Shown here piece after piece: positions 24,174 through 34,826 of a DNA stretch of 64,000 nucleotides. The stretch's first letter is position 1; the number at the start of each line of letters is the position of its first letter. The position numbers were made by a program, and so were the translations under genes. The stretch is from Phoenix dactylifera (lineage: Eukaryota > Streptophyta > Magnoliopsida > Arecales > Arecaceae): positions 20,119,674 to 20,183,673 of the forward strand of contig NC_052400.1 in assembly GCF_009389715.1 (NCBI RefSeq). Direction: 5' to 3'. Below the pieces are notes generated by a model. The model saw nothing but the letters and a program-made list of their open reading frames with translations. It was not told the origin of the DNA and did not search any database.

Positions 24174-24280
24174 TGGAGTGACAGGGACAGATAAATTGCA
24201 TCTGAAGTTGAATTACTTAATTTATAAAACTAAAATAAGGTGGAGTTCTTCAGATTAAATAGTTTATGATAGCAGAGTTG
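24174..24280 (+). repeat. Right copy of the element-flanking direct repeat
   Basis: It matches 18871-18992 in the same orientation, apart from the 15-bp internal duplication in the left copy. It abuts the truncated protease region on its left and apparently host DNA on its right. Only the first part of the viral intergenic region is present; the primer-binding site does not follow. Confidence 0.85.
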
Positions 24281-24817
24281 GTTTTCTCGAGAAAAAGAAA
24301 GAATGAAAACTATTGATCTATGGCAAGCGCACACAAAAACCGACTGCATGCTGTTTGATGCTTGAATTCGCAATTATATGAGCAGATGTCCCCTAGGTAA
24401 TTTTTAGGTGGTTGTGCTCGAACTTGCTTGATCATTAGAAAGAGATTACTATTGAAGCTCTCGAGTTGCTGGATGTCCGGTAGATAATTATATGAGTGGA
24501 TGTCCCGTAGATTAGTATTTATTGATGCCTTGCTTATCCGATATAAGACTAAATATATGTTACATGGGCGTTCATATATTTACACTATTTAAGTTCTGAT
24601 ATTCTTGCTAAGCTAAAGATTTCAATCCAATCATAGACATTATGATTTACTTATGATTAATTCAGATGGGTCAATGCTACATTATCCCTAGTCCATATAG
24701 AATAGGGATTGAATATGCTTTAATATATACCAGTTATCATAATCTAGAATCTCACCAAAATAAATTAGCTAGAAGTAGTTATTCAGCTTTTTTGGCTTTA
24801 TGTAGATGTGGGACTAA

Positions 24818-25246
24818 GGGCTCGTTTGGTTCGCGAGAAGTATTTTTTCTTCTATGAATATGATTCCTACGAAATAGATTTTTACGAAGAGAATGCCTGT
24901 AAAAGTACTTTTGACATGTTTGGTTGACCATGGAAAAGTGACAATTTACAGAGTGCTTATGTTTGGTTGACTATTTACTTTTCTGAAAAAGTTATGTGTA
25001 ATTCCTATTATATTCTTAATAAAAATTAGGTCTTTAATGCTTATAAATATGTAGTGATTCTCGGCTCATGGAGAAGTTGTTTCTCATGAAAAAAAAACTT
25101 TCTCATGAAATGTGGAATCATATTCTCATGGAAATATAAGTTTTTCGTCTCTCTCATTTGAAAACTCCAACCAAACGAGAGGCATCTTATTACTTTTTTG
25201 TTGACCATACTTTTCTCCGTTCTTTTACTGCGAACCAAACGAGCCC
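24818..25246. mobile_element. MITE, PIF/Harbinger-like (copy 1)
   Basis: The ends are inverted repeats: GGGCTCGTTTGGTTCGCG on the left and CGAACCAAACGAGCCC on the right. Flanks are TAA on the left and CAA on the right, close to the 3-bp target duplication expected for Harbinger-type elements, with one mismatch. It has no coding capacity. The interior (GTTTGGTTGACCATGG, CTCCAACCAAACGAGAGG) is shared with the element at 43.6 kb. It lies about 320 bp upstream of the receptor-kinase start. Confidence 0.85.
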
Positions 25247-25566
25247 CAAATGTATGCAAATACGGTCCTTACCATTTACTTCTGATGTCAATGTCTTTTT
25301 CGAGGGGGAAGCTTCTAGCCTCAAAATCAAAGAAGTAAATCTTCTCCCCGTCCGATAAATGGTTACAGAACGGAAGGCAACTGAATAATTTGTTCACTTT
25401 GGGTAAGCAAGATGGAGATGGGACCTGTTCAAATGGAGACTTTCATCTAACGCGGCTTCTCTCGAGAAGCCATAGTCTCCGAAGGACAACTTATCCGTCT
25501 AAAACCCGTCGGCACCACAATTATTTAATAGTCTCTCCTTGGGAGCTTGGAACGGAAAAGAAAGCA

Positions 25567-28500
25567 ATGGCCATGATAGGATTCTTCCTCGCGTTGGGTT
25601 TGTCGGCAGCAGTCCCGGTTCGCGGCCAGCAACCAGGTACGAATTATAATTGCATGCAGTAGAACTCGTTGTCTCAGGGTGGAAGCTCTTCTTATGATGT
25701 TTTAAACGAGTGATTGATTTCAATTGTTAGTGCAGAAATAGACATGGCTCTGCCTAATTTTCGAGTAAAAGGATATGTTTTTCCAGGAATATGTCAATGC
25801 TATTGAAAATATTTATAATATCTAGAATCTTTTTTGATAAAATAATCTCTAGCAAAATTAGGGAAAAGTTCATGGTCTTATTTGTTTCATGATAATACCC
25901 CTTTCCTCAGAGGTAGGCAGAATCAGAATGTCTTTAGGCATGCTTCTTGCAATCAATCCTGCAGTTTACTCTCATCTCGGTCAACGCTACTGTTTTAAAA
26001 GTAGTTGTTTCGTGTAAATGTTATGCAAATATGAACTCCTGAATGCATCATTCACAAAATTGCTTACTTATCTGCAGGTTTTATAAGCATAGACTGTGGG
26101 ATTGCTGAAAATTTCAGCTACAACAATAGCCTCACGGGGCTTCTATATGTTTCTGACGCCCAATTCGTTGAAACTGGGGAAAATCATAATATTTCTAATG
26201 ATTTCCAAACAAGTTCGCTTCCAGTGCAGAACTGGAACCTTAGAAGCTTTCCCAATGGGACTCGAAATTGCTACACCTTGAAGAATATTCAGAAGGGTAA
26301 CAAGTATATGATTAGAGCCGGCTTTATGTATGGAAATTATGATGGCCAAAATCGAGAACCACAATTTGACATATATGCAGGAGTCAATCACTGGGCTACT
26401 ATGAATATAAACAATGCATCTTCTATCTACGGGACAGAGATTACGGTTGTTGCTTCTGTTAATTTTATATTCGTATGTCTCGTGGATACGGGTTTCGGCC
26501 CACCATTCATATCTACTTTGGAATTGAGGCCTCTCGGGAACGATCTCTATAAATCTTTAAACGAGTCAAGTTATTTTCACAATATTCTACGATATGACAT
26601 GGGATCAACTGCTAATCGGTCTACAAGGTGAGTGGAGCACTTTTCAAGAGAAAATTTGGTTTCCTTTATAAACTCGCATAGCTTTCTTTTTTTGAAAAAC
26701 AAAAAGAATTACATTTCTCAAGCTTGGAAAAAAGTATGCATCGACAACCAGGTATAAAGAATTTAATCTAGTGCAGTAGTTATTAATTCATTCCTGAGGT
26801 AGAATCATTTTAATGAAGATTCTCAATCTATGTTTCTTCTTCCTCTATGAAAGTCTTTTTAGCTCAATTCCTTTTAATTAAACATACACATGCATCGATC
26901 AAGGAAGATGCTGAACAAAGGCAACAAATCTAGTGACTAAAACTTTTGCACCTATATATTCTCTTAGATTTTGCTGCAACATATTAGCATGATAAGTTTG
27001 AATTGCAGCGTTTTTTACATCATTCATGGTTGGCTATACAAATGTATAATTAGGTATCCAGATGATGTTTATGATCGTATGTGGTTTGCGACGGCTTTCA
27101 ATCCCGCATGGACTTCGTTAAATTCCTCTGCAAACATCAACCACCAGCCAAATGATGGCTTCGAGGTGCCGTCAATGGTTATGAGGACTGCGGCCGCACC
27201 AAAAGACGACGGCTCCAGTCTTCAAATCCTTGGGGCTGCGCAAGATGAAAATTCTCCATCGAAATACCACATTTTTTTGTATTTCGCGGAGATCGAGTTA
27301 CTGAGAAATCAATCAAGAATATTTGACATCTATTTGAATGGAAATTTGTGGGTTGATGCCTTCTCCCCTCGTTACTTGGAGACAGATAACATATTCACTG
27401 AAGAGCCTTTGAGCTTCGAACGTTACAACATTACCATCTCGGAGGCAGCCGAGTCCACCCTTCCTCCGATTCTCAATGCTATAGAAATTTATGAAGTCAA
27501 ACAATCGGGAATGGAGACAGATGGCGGAGATGGTATGTTGTCACTTTTATTTTTATTTTTTTATTTTATTTATTGACTGATTTTTAATGTCACGCTCCAA
27601 ATATAACATGAAGCCAATCATAGCAACCTGCATAAAAATTCAACTCACATAAAATATTATAATAAGGGATCCGAAATCTTACATCAACTAAATAAGAATC
27701 AAATTGCTGGTACATGGCTTCTAAATGCAAAACTCTCGTATATTCATCAACCAGTATTTCAAAAATCCATAAAAGGAAAGAAAGAACAAGAAAATAAAGA
27801 AAATAAAGGAAAAAGAGCTGAAAAAGGGACTTTCTTCTTGGCTTTGGTTTGGTACTAGGTCGCTCACCGACGGCCATGCCTCTGCCATAGGGATTTTTAG
27901 AGAGGTCAAGCCGCTCAGTCGTGGGGCTGGTATCAAGAGGTAGCGATGTTGGTGGCTGGAAAAAGAAAGAAAAAAAGATCGAAAAATAGGCACGACACAG
28001 GGCATCATAAACAACCGATTTCCAATAAGTTTTTCAGCCGGCGGCAGTGGTTCAAGGCCATGGAAAGAAGAGGAACCAAAAAGGAGGAAGGCTGGGGCTT
28101 TACCTCGGCTTCGGCAACATTCCTCGACCTCGATTTCCGACGGCCATAGCGAAAGAGAACCGGCGAAAATAGGGAGAAAGATAGTGGAGGAGGAGAGGTG
28201 CTCGTGGTATTTCCTTTTGTTATCTTGATGTTTGATCAATATCAAAGGAGACTTTATATCCTTAATCTTTACTTTGCTGATGACTGGATCATTTTTGGTG
28301 CGAGGTTGTCAACCAACTTCACTGCTATTACGGCACTGCAACTTTTTCTAAATAATGTCTTTTTTTTTGGGATACGTGGAGGGGAAACCTTTAAAAGCAA
28401 GCCTTATATGCACTATATGAATCTTACAGACTATGTATCATCTTGTAAATGAATCTTCTTTATTTTAATAAACAAATTTGTTATGGTACAAATATAAGAG

Positions 28501-31500
28501 ATTGGTGCCCATTTGGGTTGGAAGCATCAAATTGGATGTGGGAGTGCAAATGAAGCAAGTGAAGCACCATTGATAGAAGATTTCAGCTATAGATGTTAGC
28601 CTCAGAGTGGTTTTCTATATGCTTTATTCTTCTCTTATAAATATTGTGGGCTTTAATTCCCCCATTTACTTGAAATAGTATATTATGCTAACACTGGTGT
28701 TTTGTCTGCCTTGTTGAAATGCAAGTTGATGCCATCATGGAAGTTAAGGCGTCATATCAAGTGAAGAAAAATTGGATGGGTGATCCCTGTGTTCCAACAA
28801 ATTTTACTTGGCATGGATTGAATTGCAGCTCCAGTGGTTCTGAACCCCCAAGAATCATCTCTCTGTGAGTGCTCTGATCAATAACTATTATATGAACCAG
28901 GTTTTGTCAAATCAACATGGATTTGTATAACAATGTGCTGCAGAAACCTGGCTCATAGTGGATTGACTGGAGAAATAGCTGCTGCTCTTGGAAACCTAGA
29001 ATCACTCAGAAACTTGTAAGTGCTGCAAACATTAAACAGCAATGCTGTTTTGACCTTGTAGTAATAGATGGTATATATATATGGAGTGGGACAAATGACG
29101 GAATGATTAGCCTATGGTTGAACGGCCGCACATTTTTTTTATCCTCCCGAATTTGCTTACTGGATGTGAGTTGGGTTCTGGATAGCAGACCAAGCTCATA
29201 TTCCACAGGGTTTTATCTGAAAATCCTTCACTGCCCTGCTTTTTTCGTTCTGGTACCTGTTAGTACTTAGGCCATGAAACAGCTTGATAAGCTTGGTTTA
29301 TCTTTGATGAATGTCTTTGCTATCCACTGCTATCAAGAGCTAAGTTCTTACTCCACTTAGGTTATTATATGATATTTGCAACCTCAGTCCTTTTTTTTTT
29401 TCTTCAAAAAGACCTCCCCTCTCAACAGGTTATAGTTTACAAAGTTCTTATGTCTTAATGACACATCAATGACTTTTGATTTCAGGGATTTATCAGGTAA
29501 TAATTTGTCCGGACCAGTACCTGATGCTCTAGGAGAACTACCTTATTTAGAATTCTTGTGAGTGTGAAATACTAACCTTTCTATGCTGACACTCTACAGA
29601 GGAGTCATCTTGAGGTCCAATTTTATTTTGCTTTCTTGCAGAAATTTGTCAAGCAACCAGCTTACAGGATCAATTCCTCGTAGTCTTCAAGAAAGATCTA
29701 AAAATGGATCTCTTAAATTAAGGTTCGTTCATTCTCTGATAATACTATCTCTTCCTTATATCAATCTCTTGCTTATATATTCATTCTATGAAGCATACAT
29801 GAGGATACATGATACAGATATGATTTGATATGGATAAGCCTATACGGAAAATCTTAGAAAAGTAGGATACAATGCCCGTCACCTTTTTGGCCTTCGAGCT
29901 CAGGCTTCGATCCAGGTCTCTGGCTTCCTAGATTTTTTGTTTTCAGTTTGAAAAACACAAAAAAATACTTCTCGTCGATGATCACAAGCGGGCAAACCTG
30001 CCCTCCGCAACCGCCTGCCTTGCCATGGCCACATACTCCCGGCCGGCCTGCTGCCTCGCTTTCTGCACGTCGCCTCGCCCTCTGCAAGGCTGCCCTGGTT
30101 CGTCCCTCCCATCAATGTCGATGGTGGGCAAGAGGTATGGAAGTGGAACGGCCAGCCAAGGCTGAATTCATCGGAGGGGATGTCGTGGATCGCTCGTTTG
30201 AGGCTGATTGAGGCGATCTCGAGGAAATGGCGGAAGTTGAAGCCGATGAAAAGAAGGTTCCCGTCCTGCACCTCAACCTCGCTCCAAGGGGTTCGACCTC
30301 GTCATTGTCTCCAGTTCCCGTCCTCCACCCCTATCCCCCTGCCGCCCTCTCTGTGGCACCCTCCCCTGTTATAGAGGAGGAAACGAGAGGAAGAGCCTCG
30401 CTCTCCTCTTCAGCTATTCCCAGAACCAGCTTCCCCCTTGAAACAAAAAAGAAAAAAGAAAAAAAGAAAAAAAAGGAAGTTCAAGTGAACCGGAGGATGA
30501 ACCAGCTGGGCTATGGATCTATGGCCTGCATGGTGTATACAATCAAGGTTGGGCCGGGCTCGGGCCGGGCTTCAAAACTACATCCAAGTCCAGCCCGTTT
30601 ATCAGGCGGGCTTATATGCATTGGCATCATTAAGCTATATATTTCTATCCATGGTGAGAGGATGACTTGATGGTTGTCATCTGGTCTAATAAATGCATTC
30701 CCATTCTATTGCTTCTCTATCTTAAGCAAGAGATGAACCGGTTAGGTCGTAATTTTATTGTAAAAAGGTGTATGTAGAGTGCCTCACTGATGGACAGTGG
30801 CAGCATCTCTCTCAACTAATGAAAGCTTAGGACCATGGATGAGGGTCAATTTTGTTTGTGTTTTAATAGTAAAAACAATATCCCATATCATGCATATTTG
30901 GTCTATGAATCCCACACAATGGACATATATGACCACTAAATGTACACTAACAGTAACTTTTGTAACTTTTTTCTAAAAATTTAGACCATCTTTAGTAAAT
31001 TCTTAATTGATGAAGGCATCTCTTCAACATAAAAGTTTGTTTGGAATACATAACAAAATCAACACATCCTGCATAATCTCAAACATACCCAATTCAACTT
31101 AACTAAGGGTTAATTCCAAACTAGTTGGTGTTGGCTCCATGAATCGTTTCCCAAACATACTTGCAAAATTTGGTTATTGCTAAAATTTCTGACATTCTCC
31201 TAATTCTAGTATTGAGAACAACCCAGACCTGTGTTATGCAAGTGATTCATGTGAAAGGCATCGCAAGATTTCAGTTCCAATCATCATAGTTTTATCAGCA
31301 GTTCCTGTAGTGCTGCTAGTGGTGGCAATCTCAGCATGGATGATAAGAAGGAAACAGCAAGAGCTCGGTAAGTTTTTCATCTGTGACATTAAACCATGGG
31401 TCATTCAGCCATGTTTACATGTATTTAAGCTGTAGCATGTATGCAGTAGGACTAAGTATAATTGTCGTCATTATAGCCACAGTTTCCACTGGAAAACCAG

Positions 31501-33775
31501 AGAGAGAACTTTGCTCCTCAGGACTTGTCAAAGACAACAATGGACCATTTCAATTGGAGAGTCAGCAATTCATATACAAAGATTTGGTCAGAATAACTAA
31601 AAATTTTGAGCGTGCCATCGGCAAGGGAGGGTTTGGGACAGTTTACTATGGCGAGTTAGGAGATGGCACTCAAGTGGCTGTCAAGCTGCGCTCTCAATCA
31701 TCGATGCAGGGTACAAAGGAGTTCCTGGCTGAGGTAAGAAATTTCATTCTAATTGTTCCTTTGACAAAGGAAATTCCTTTTTAGTTAGATGTCATAGTAC
31801 GCACAAGTTTTTACAGGAGTGCTTTGGCTATTTTGAAACTCAGATATAGGATGAAGATATAGTATAGAAACAATCAATCTTCTTCAACAAAGTCATATTT
31901 GACAAAATCCATGATCTTGGTCTGCAGGCCCAGCTCTTGACAAGGGTTCATCACAGAAATCTAGTATCTTTGGTTGGATACTGTAAGGACGAAAACTCTC
32001 TGGCGCTTGTATATGAATACATGGCACAAGGAAGTCTTCAAGAACACCTAGCAGGTTTGGTGACCTCAAAGCTTAATTTTCTGCATCAGGCTCATAAAGG
32101 GTTATATTAGATAGAGATAATTATTTCATTATTTCTTTTTTAATACTTCTCCATTGCTTGTTCAACTGCTGAGAACCAGAGCCTTATTGAAGGAAATCTA
32201 GGAACTCGATAACGGTTTAATTTTTAGAATGATAAATCTACAAACACTGAAGTTTCTGAACAAGGGAAAGTCAAGATCTAGATGTACTGCCGGAACCTGG
32301 CTCTGTTAAACCACATTTCAGTTTTGGCTCGGGTTCGTTCTGATCACAAGAATCTAGAACCTACCAAGACCAGATCAAGTTATCCCATCTTATTTCTTGA
32401 ACAGAAAATGGTGCAGAGCTACCTGAGCTGAAGTGATAAAAATATGAGGCACTATTGCCACCATGTTAGTGTAACTAGTATCATTCATTCTACACTCATT
32501 GATGCTATCATGATGACTTCTTGATCCTTGATTTGTACAGTTATTAAGGTTTTTAACTCTTGCTCATTTTTAAAATTTTCCTTGAGTTGTTGCATTCCAC
32601 CTCAGCACATGCATCTTTGTTTCAGTAATCTTTTATACTACTTGTCTGATATACCATAAAATTTTCATCTTGGGACATCTCAGTCTTCTAATTGTCTGCT
32701 GAAAGGTTTTTGCTCCCACTTGAATGTGGTGCTCACTTAACTTGCCTGCTCTAGTTCATTTAGAGACTCATCATTTATCTTTCCTGAATTATCTGATATA
32801 AAATTAATGAACTCTCTCTCTCTCTCCCACACACAGGTAAAACTAGCAAACCTGGGGCCTTGCACTGGATTGAAAGGCTGCGCATTGCACTTGAAGCTGC
32901 TCAAGGTTTGCAGAAAGGCAACATCATCTGATATCTTCTTGATTTTACACATTTCTGCATCTTATCGTTAGGTAATAAATCCGAATTGCAGGCTTGGAGT
33001 ATCTTCATAAAGGATGCAGACCGCCCATAATCCACCGAGATGTGAAGACAACCAACATCCTTCTCAGTCATGGGCGAGAAGCCAAAATAGCAGATTTTGG
33101 GTTGTCAAAGGTTTTCCAGAGTGACACCCTCACTCATGTATCTACTGCTATTGTTGGCACTCCAGGATACGTTGATCCAGAGTATGCTTTTGCTTCAATT
33201 ACATTGGATATATATACATATATATAATATATATGTCCATATTATTGTCAGATCATAATGAGACATTCTACTGCTCTCTTCAATACTTGCATTTTTCTGA
33301 TGTCGCATCATGGGAGCTAATGTGCATGCATTTTATTTTGTGCAGGTATTATTATACTTACCAGCTGAATGAGAAAAGTGATGTTTTCAGTTTTGGGGTT
33401 GTTCTCTTGGAGCTGATCACTGGCCAGGCTGCCTTACCAAAAATCCCAGATAGGGGTCACATAATCCAGTGGGTGCGGCCATGGCTTGCCAGGGGTGACA
33501 TAGGTAATGTGGTCGACAAAAGGATGGAAGGGCAGTATGACACTAACTCAGTCTGGAAAGCAGCAGAAATAGCAATGCAGTGCACGCTGCCCACCGCGAT
33601 TCAGAGGCCTACCATGAGCGATGTGGTGATGCAGTTGAAGGACTGCTTATCGCTGGAGCTTGCTTGTGAAAGGACCGAGATCCTATGCATGGATGGCCTA
33701 AACATCAGCTATGGTGATTCAGCTGAAGGAGATGCCGAGGTGATGAAAGCAACCCTCGGTCCATCAGCGAGATAG
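25567..33775 (+). CDS. Malectin-like/LRR receptor-like serine/threonine kinase, LRR-I type (13 exons)
   Basis: Exons are 25567-25636, 26078-26627, 27054-27532, 28726-28864, 28944-29015, 29486-29557, 29642-29722, 31210-31367, 31477-31733, 31928-32054, 32837-32905, 32992-33181 and 33346-33775. All are in phase with GT-AG introns and give 897 residues. Order: signal peptide (1-21), malectin-like domain (about 25-360, starting FISIDCG), WxGDPC hinge, three 24-residue-type LRRs each encoded by its own exon, transmembrane helix (510-533) and kinase. Kinase landmarks are GKGGFG (589-594), K610, HRD (706-708) and DFG (726-728), so it is an active-looking RD kinase at the plasma membrane. The closest known types are At1g67720-like and FRK1/SIRK-like receptors. 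The ligand is unknown. Introns 3 and 7 exceed 1 kb. Confidence 0.92.
27533..28725 (+). other. Intron 3 of the receptor kinase
   Basis: About 1.2 kb lie between the malectin-like exon and the hinge exon. The part at 27590-28200 is purine-rich on the plus strand and contains open frames with no recognisable protein. It may be an old insertion, but no terminal repeats or target duplication were found. Confidence 0.5.
29723..31209 (+). other. Intron 7 of the receptor kinase, with a GC-rich inserted-looking block
   Basis: About 1.5 kb lie between the last LRR exon and the transmembrane exon. Between about 29980 and 30430 the composition becomes clearly GC-rich (CCGGCCGGCC, CCTGCC words), followed by an A-rich GAAAAAAG tract at 30450-30478. 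This differs from the AT-rich flanks and suggests an inserted sequence. I could not assign it to a family. Confidence 0.5.
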
Positions 33776-33889
33776 ATCTCTTGTTCGGTTTCTCGCATCA
33801 AATGAGTTTCTGGCACAAGTCCGCTAATTAGTCTGAGTTCAGCCCACAATTCCTCATTTCTACCTTTCCATGTTTGAACAGAACATATT

Positions 33890-34020
33890 CACTAGGTTTC
33901 GATGATACCACGTTAAAATCACTAATTATTCTAAAAGCTTAAGTTGATAGGATGAGATAAATTTATTTATATATTTTATATGAGGTAGATTTATTTATAT
34001 ATTTTATATTTTCTTATAAT
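33890..34020 (-). repeat. LTR-end-like remnant (GATACCACGTTAAAATCAC type)
   Basis: A motif at about 33900 combines a degenerate reverse complement of the Met primer site (GATGATACCA) with TTCTAAAAGCTTAAG and a duplicated TTATTTATATATTTTATAT. This combination is common in plant LTR ends. The segment is short and degraded, so the assignment is tentative. Confidence 0.4.
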
Positions 34021-34232
34021 AGGCACCATGATGAAATCTTTTTAGGGTTTGATTTAAGAGATCAAGATTTGTAATTTCCTAACCCTTTGCATAGCACACT
34101 TGGCGTGCTGCGGAAATTGTTTTTGAGAAAAGAAAATATATTCAGCACCGACCAGAAATTTGGTCAAACCTAAATCTTAGTGGTCACTCCTCACTTGGAA
34201 AGGGATTTTTTGAGCAAAAAGCCTAAGTTTGT

Positions 34233-34826
34233 TGCTTTGTACCGTGACACTTGCCTCCTCTTCTCCTGATGGTTTAATTACTGAGTCTAAATATTGAGAT
34301 GATGCATACTGAATCTAGCTCTCATACTACATGTCATGAAATGATAGCCTAAAAGTTTAAGCTATTGGATGTGAGGACCAACATAGAGTTGTAAACTCAT
34401 GCGGCACCCTTTTCATTGACCGACGTGGGATTATGGTAAGTAGCCATCACTTGGCATTTTAACTATTTCATTAAATAAAAAAATATTTCTATATTTAATC
34501 TCCATGTCCCAAAAAAATGTGAAACACATGCTAAATAATTTGCTTTGTGCCATAACAATTGCCTCCTCTTCTCCATATGATTTGATTACTAAATTTAGCT
34601 CTGATACCACTTGTCATAAAATGATAGCCCGAAAGTTTAAGCTATCGGATGCGAGGACTAATATAGAGTTGTAAACTTATACGGCACCCTTTTCATCAGC
34701 CAATGTAGAATTATGGTAAGTAGCCATAGCTTTTTTACTATTTCATTGAATAAAATAATATTTCTATATTTAATCTTCACGTCATCCAGAAAAATGTGAA
34801 GCGCATGCTAAATAATTTAGATAAGC
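34233..34826 (-). repeat. Two tandem copies of an LTR-end segment, period about 280-310 bp
   Basis: Copies at 34233-34530 and 34541-34826 share TTGCCTCCTCTTCTCC, AAGTTTAAGCTAT, GAGTTGTAAACT, GCGGCACCCTTTTCAT-like words and ATTATGGTAAGTAGCCAT in the same order. The second copy holds GCTCTGATACCA at 34598-34609, the exact reverse complement of the initiator tRNA-Met primer site. Two bases later comes TGTCATAAAATGATAG, as expected for an LTR end on the minus strand. The first copy has the same place mutated (GCTCTCATACTA). No coding region accompanies them. Confidence 0.7.

Larger units (their letters stand above)
18871..24280. mobile_element. Endogenous pararetrovirus (Caulimoviridae, florendovirus-like), internally inverted
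   Basis: The locus has a tRNA-Met-type primer site, a 30K movement-protein frame on the plus strand, and an aspartic protease/RT/RNase H frame on the minus strand. A second minus-strand frame of about 56 kDa overlaps the RT frame. An integrase domain is absent, and a movement protein is present, which points to a pararetrovirus and not an LTR retrotransposon. A large ORF1 carrying movement, protease and RT functions, followed by an overlapping 50-58 kDa ORF2 of unknown function, matches what I know of florendoviruses. The two halves face opposite ways. A segment of about 107 bp is present in direct orientation at both ends. The coat-protein region is missing and the protease region has two stops, so this is a dead genomic copy. 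Confidence 0.82.

Noticed and set aside
18871-24280. Interpretation as an ordinary LTR retrotransposon
   Set aside because: A movement-protein frame is present, an integrase is absent, and the outer repeats are only about 107 bp and do not carry LTR-type TG...CA ends next to the primer site.
30227-30670. Open frame of 147 residues inside the receptor-kinase intron
   Set aside because: It has no recognisable domain, biased composition and an A-rich run. The intron boundaries on both sides are well supported by the kinase frame.
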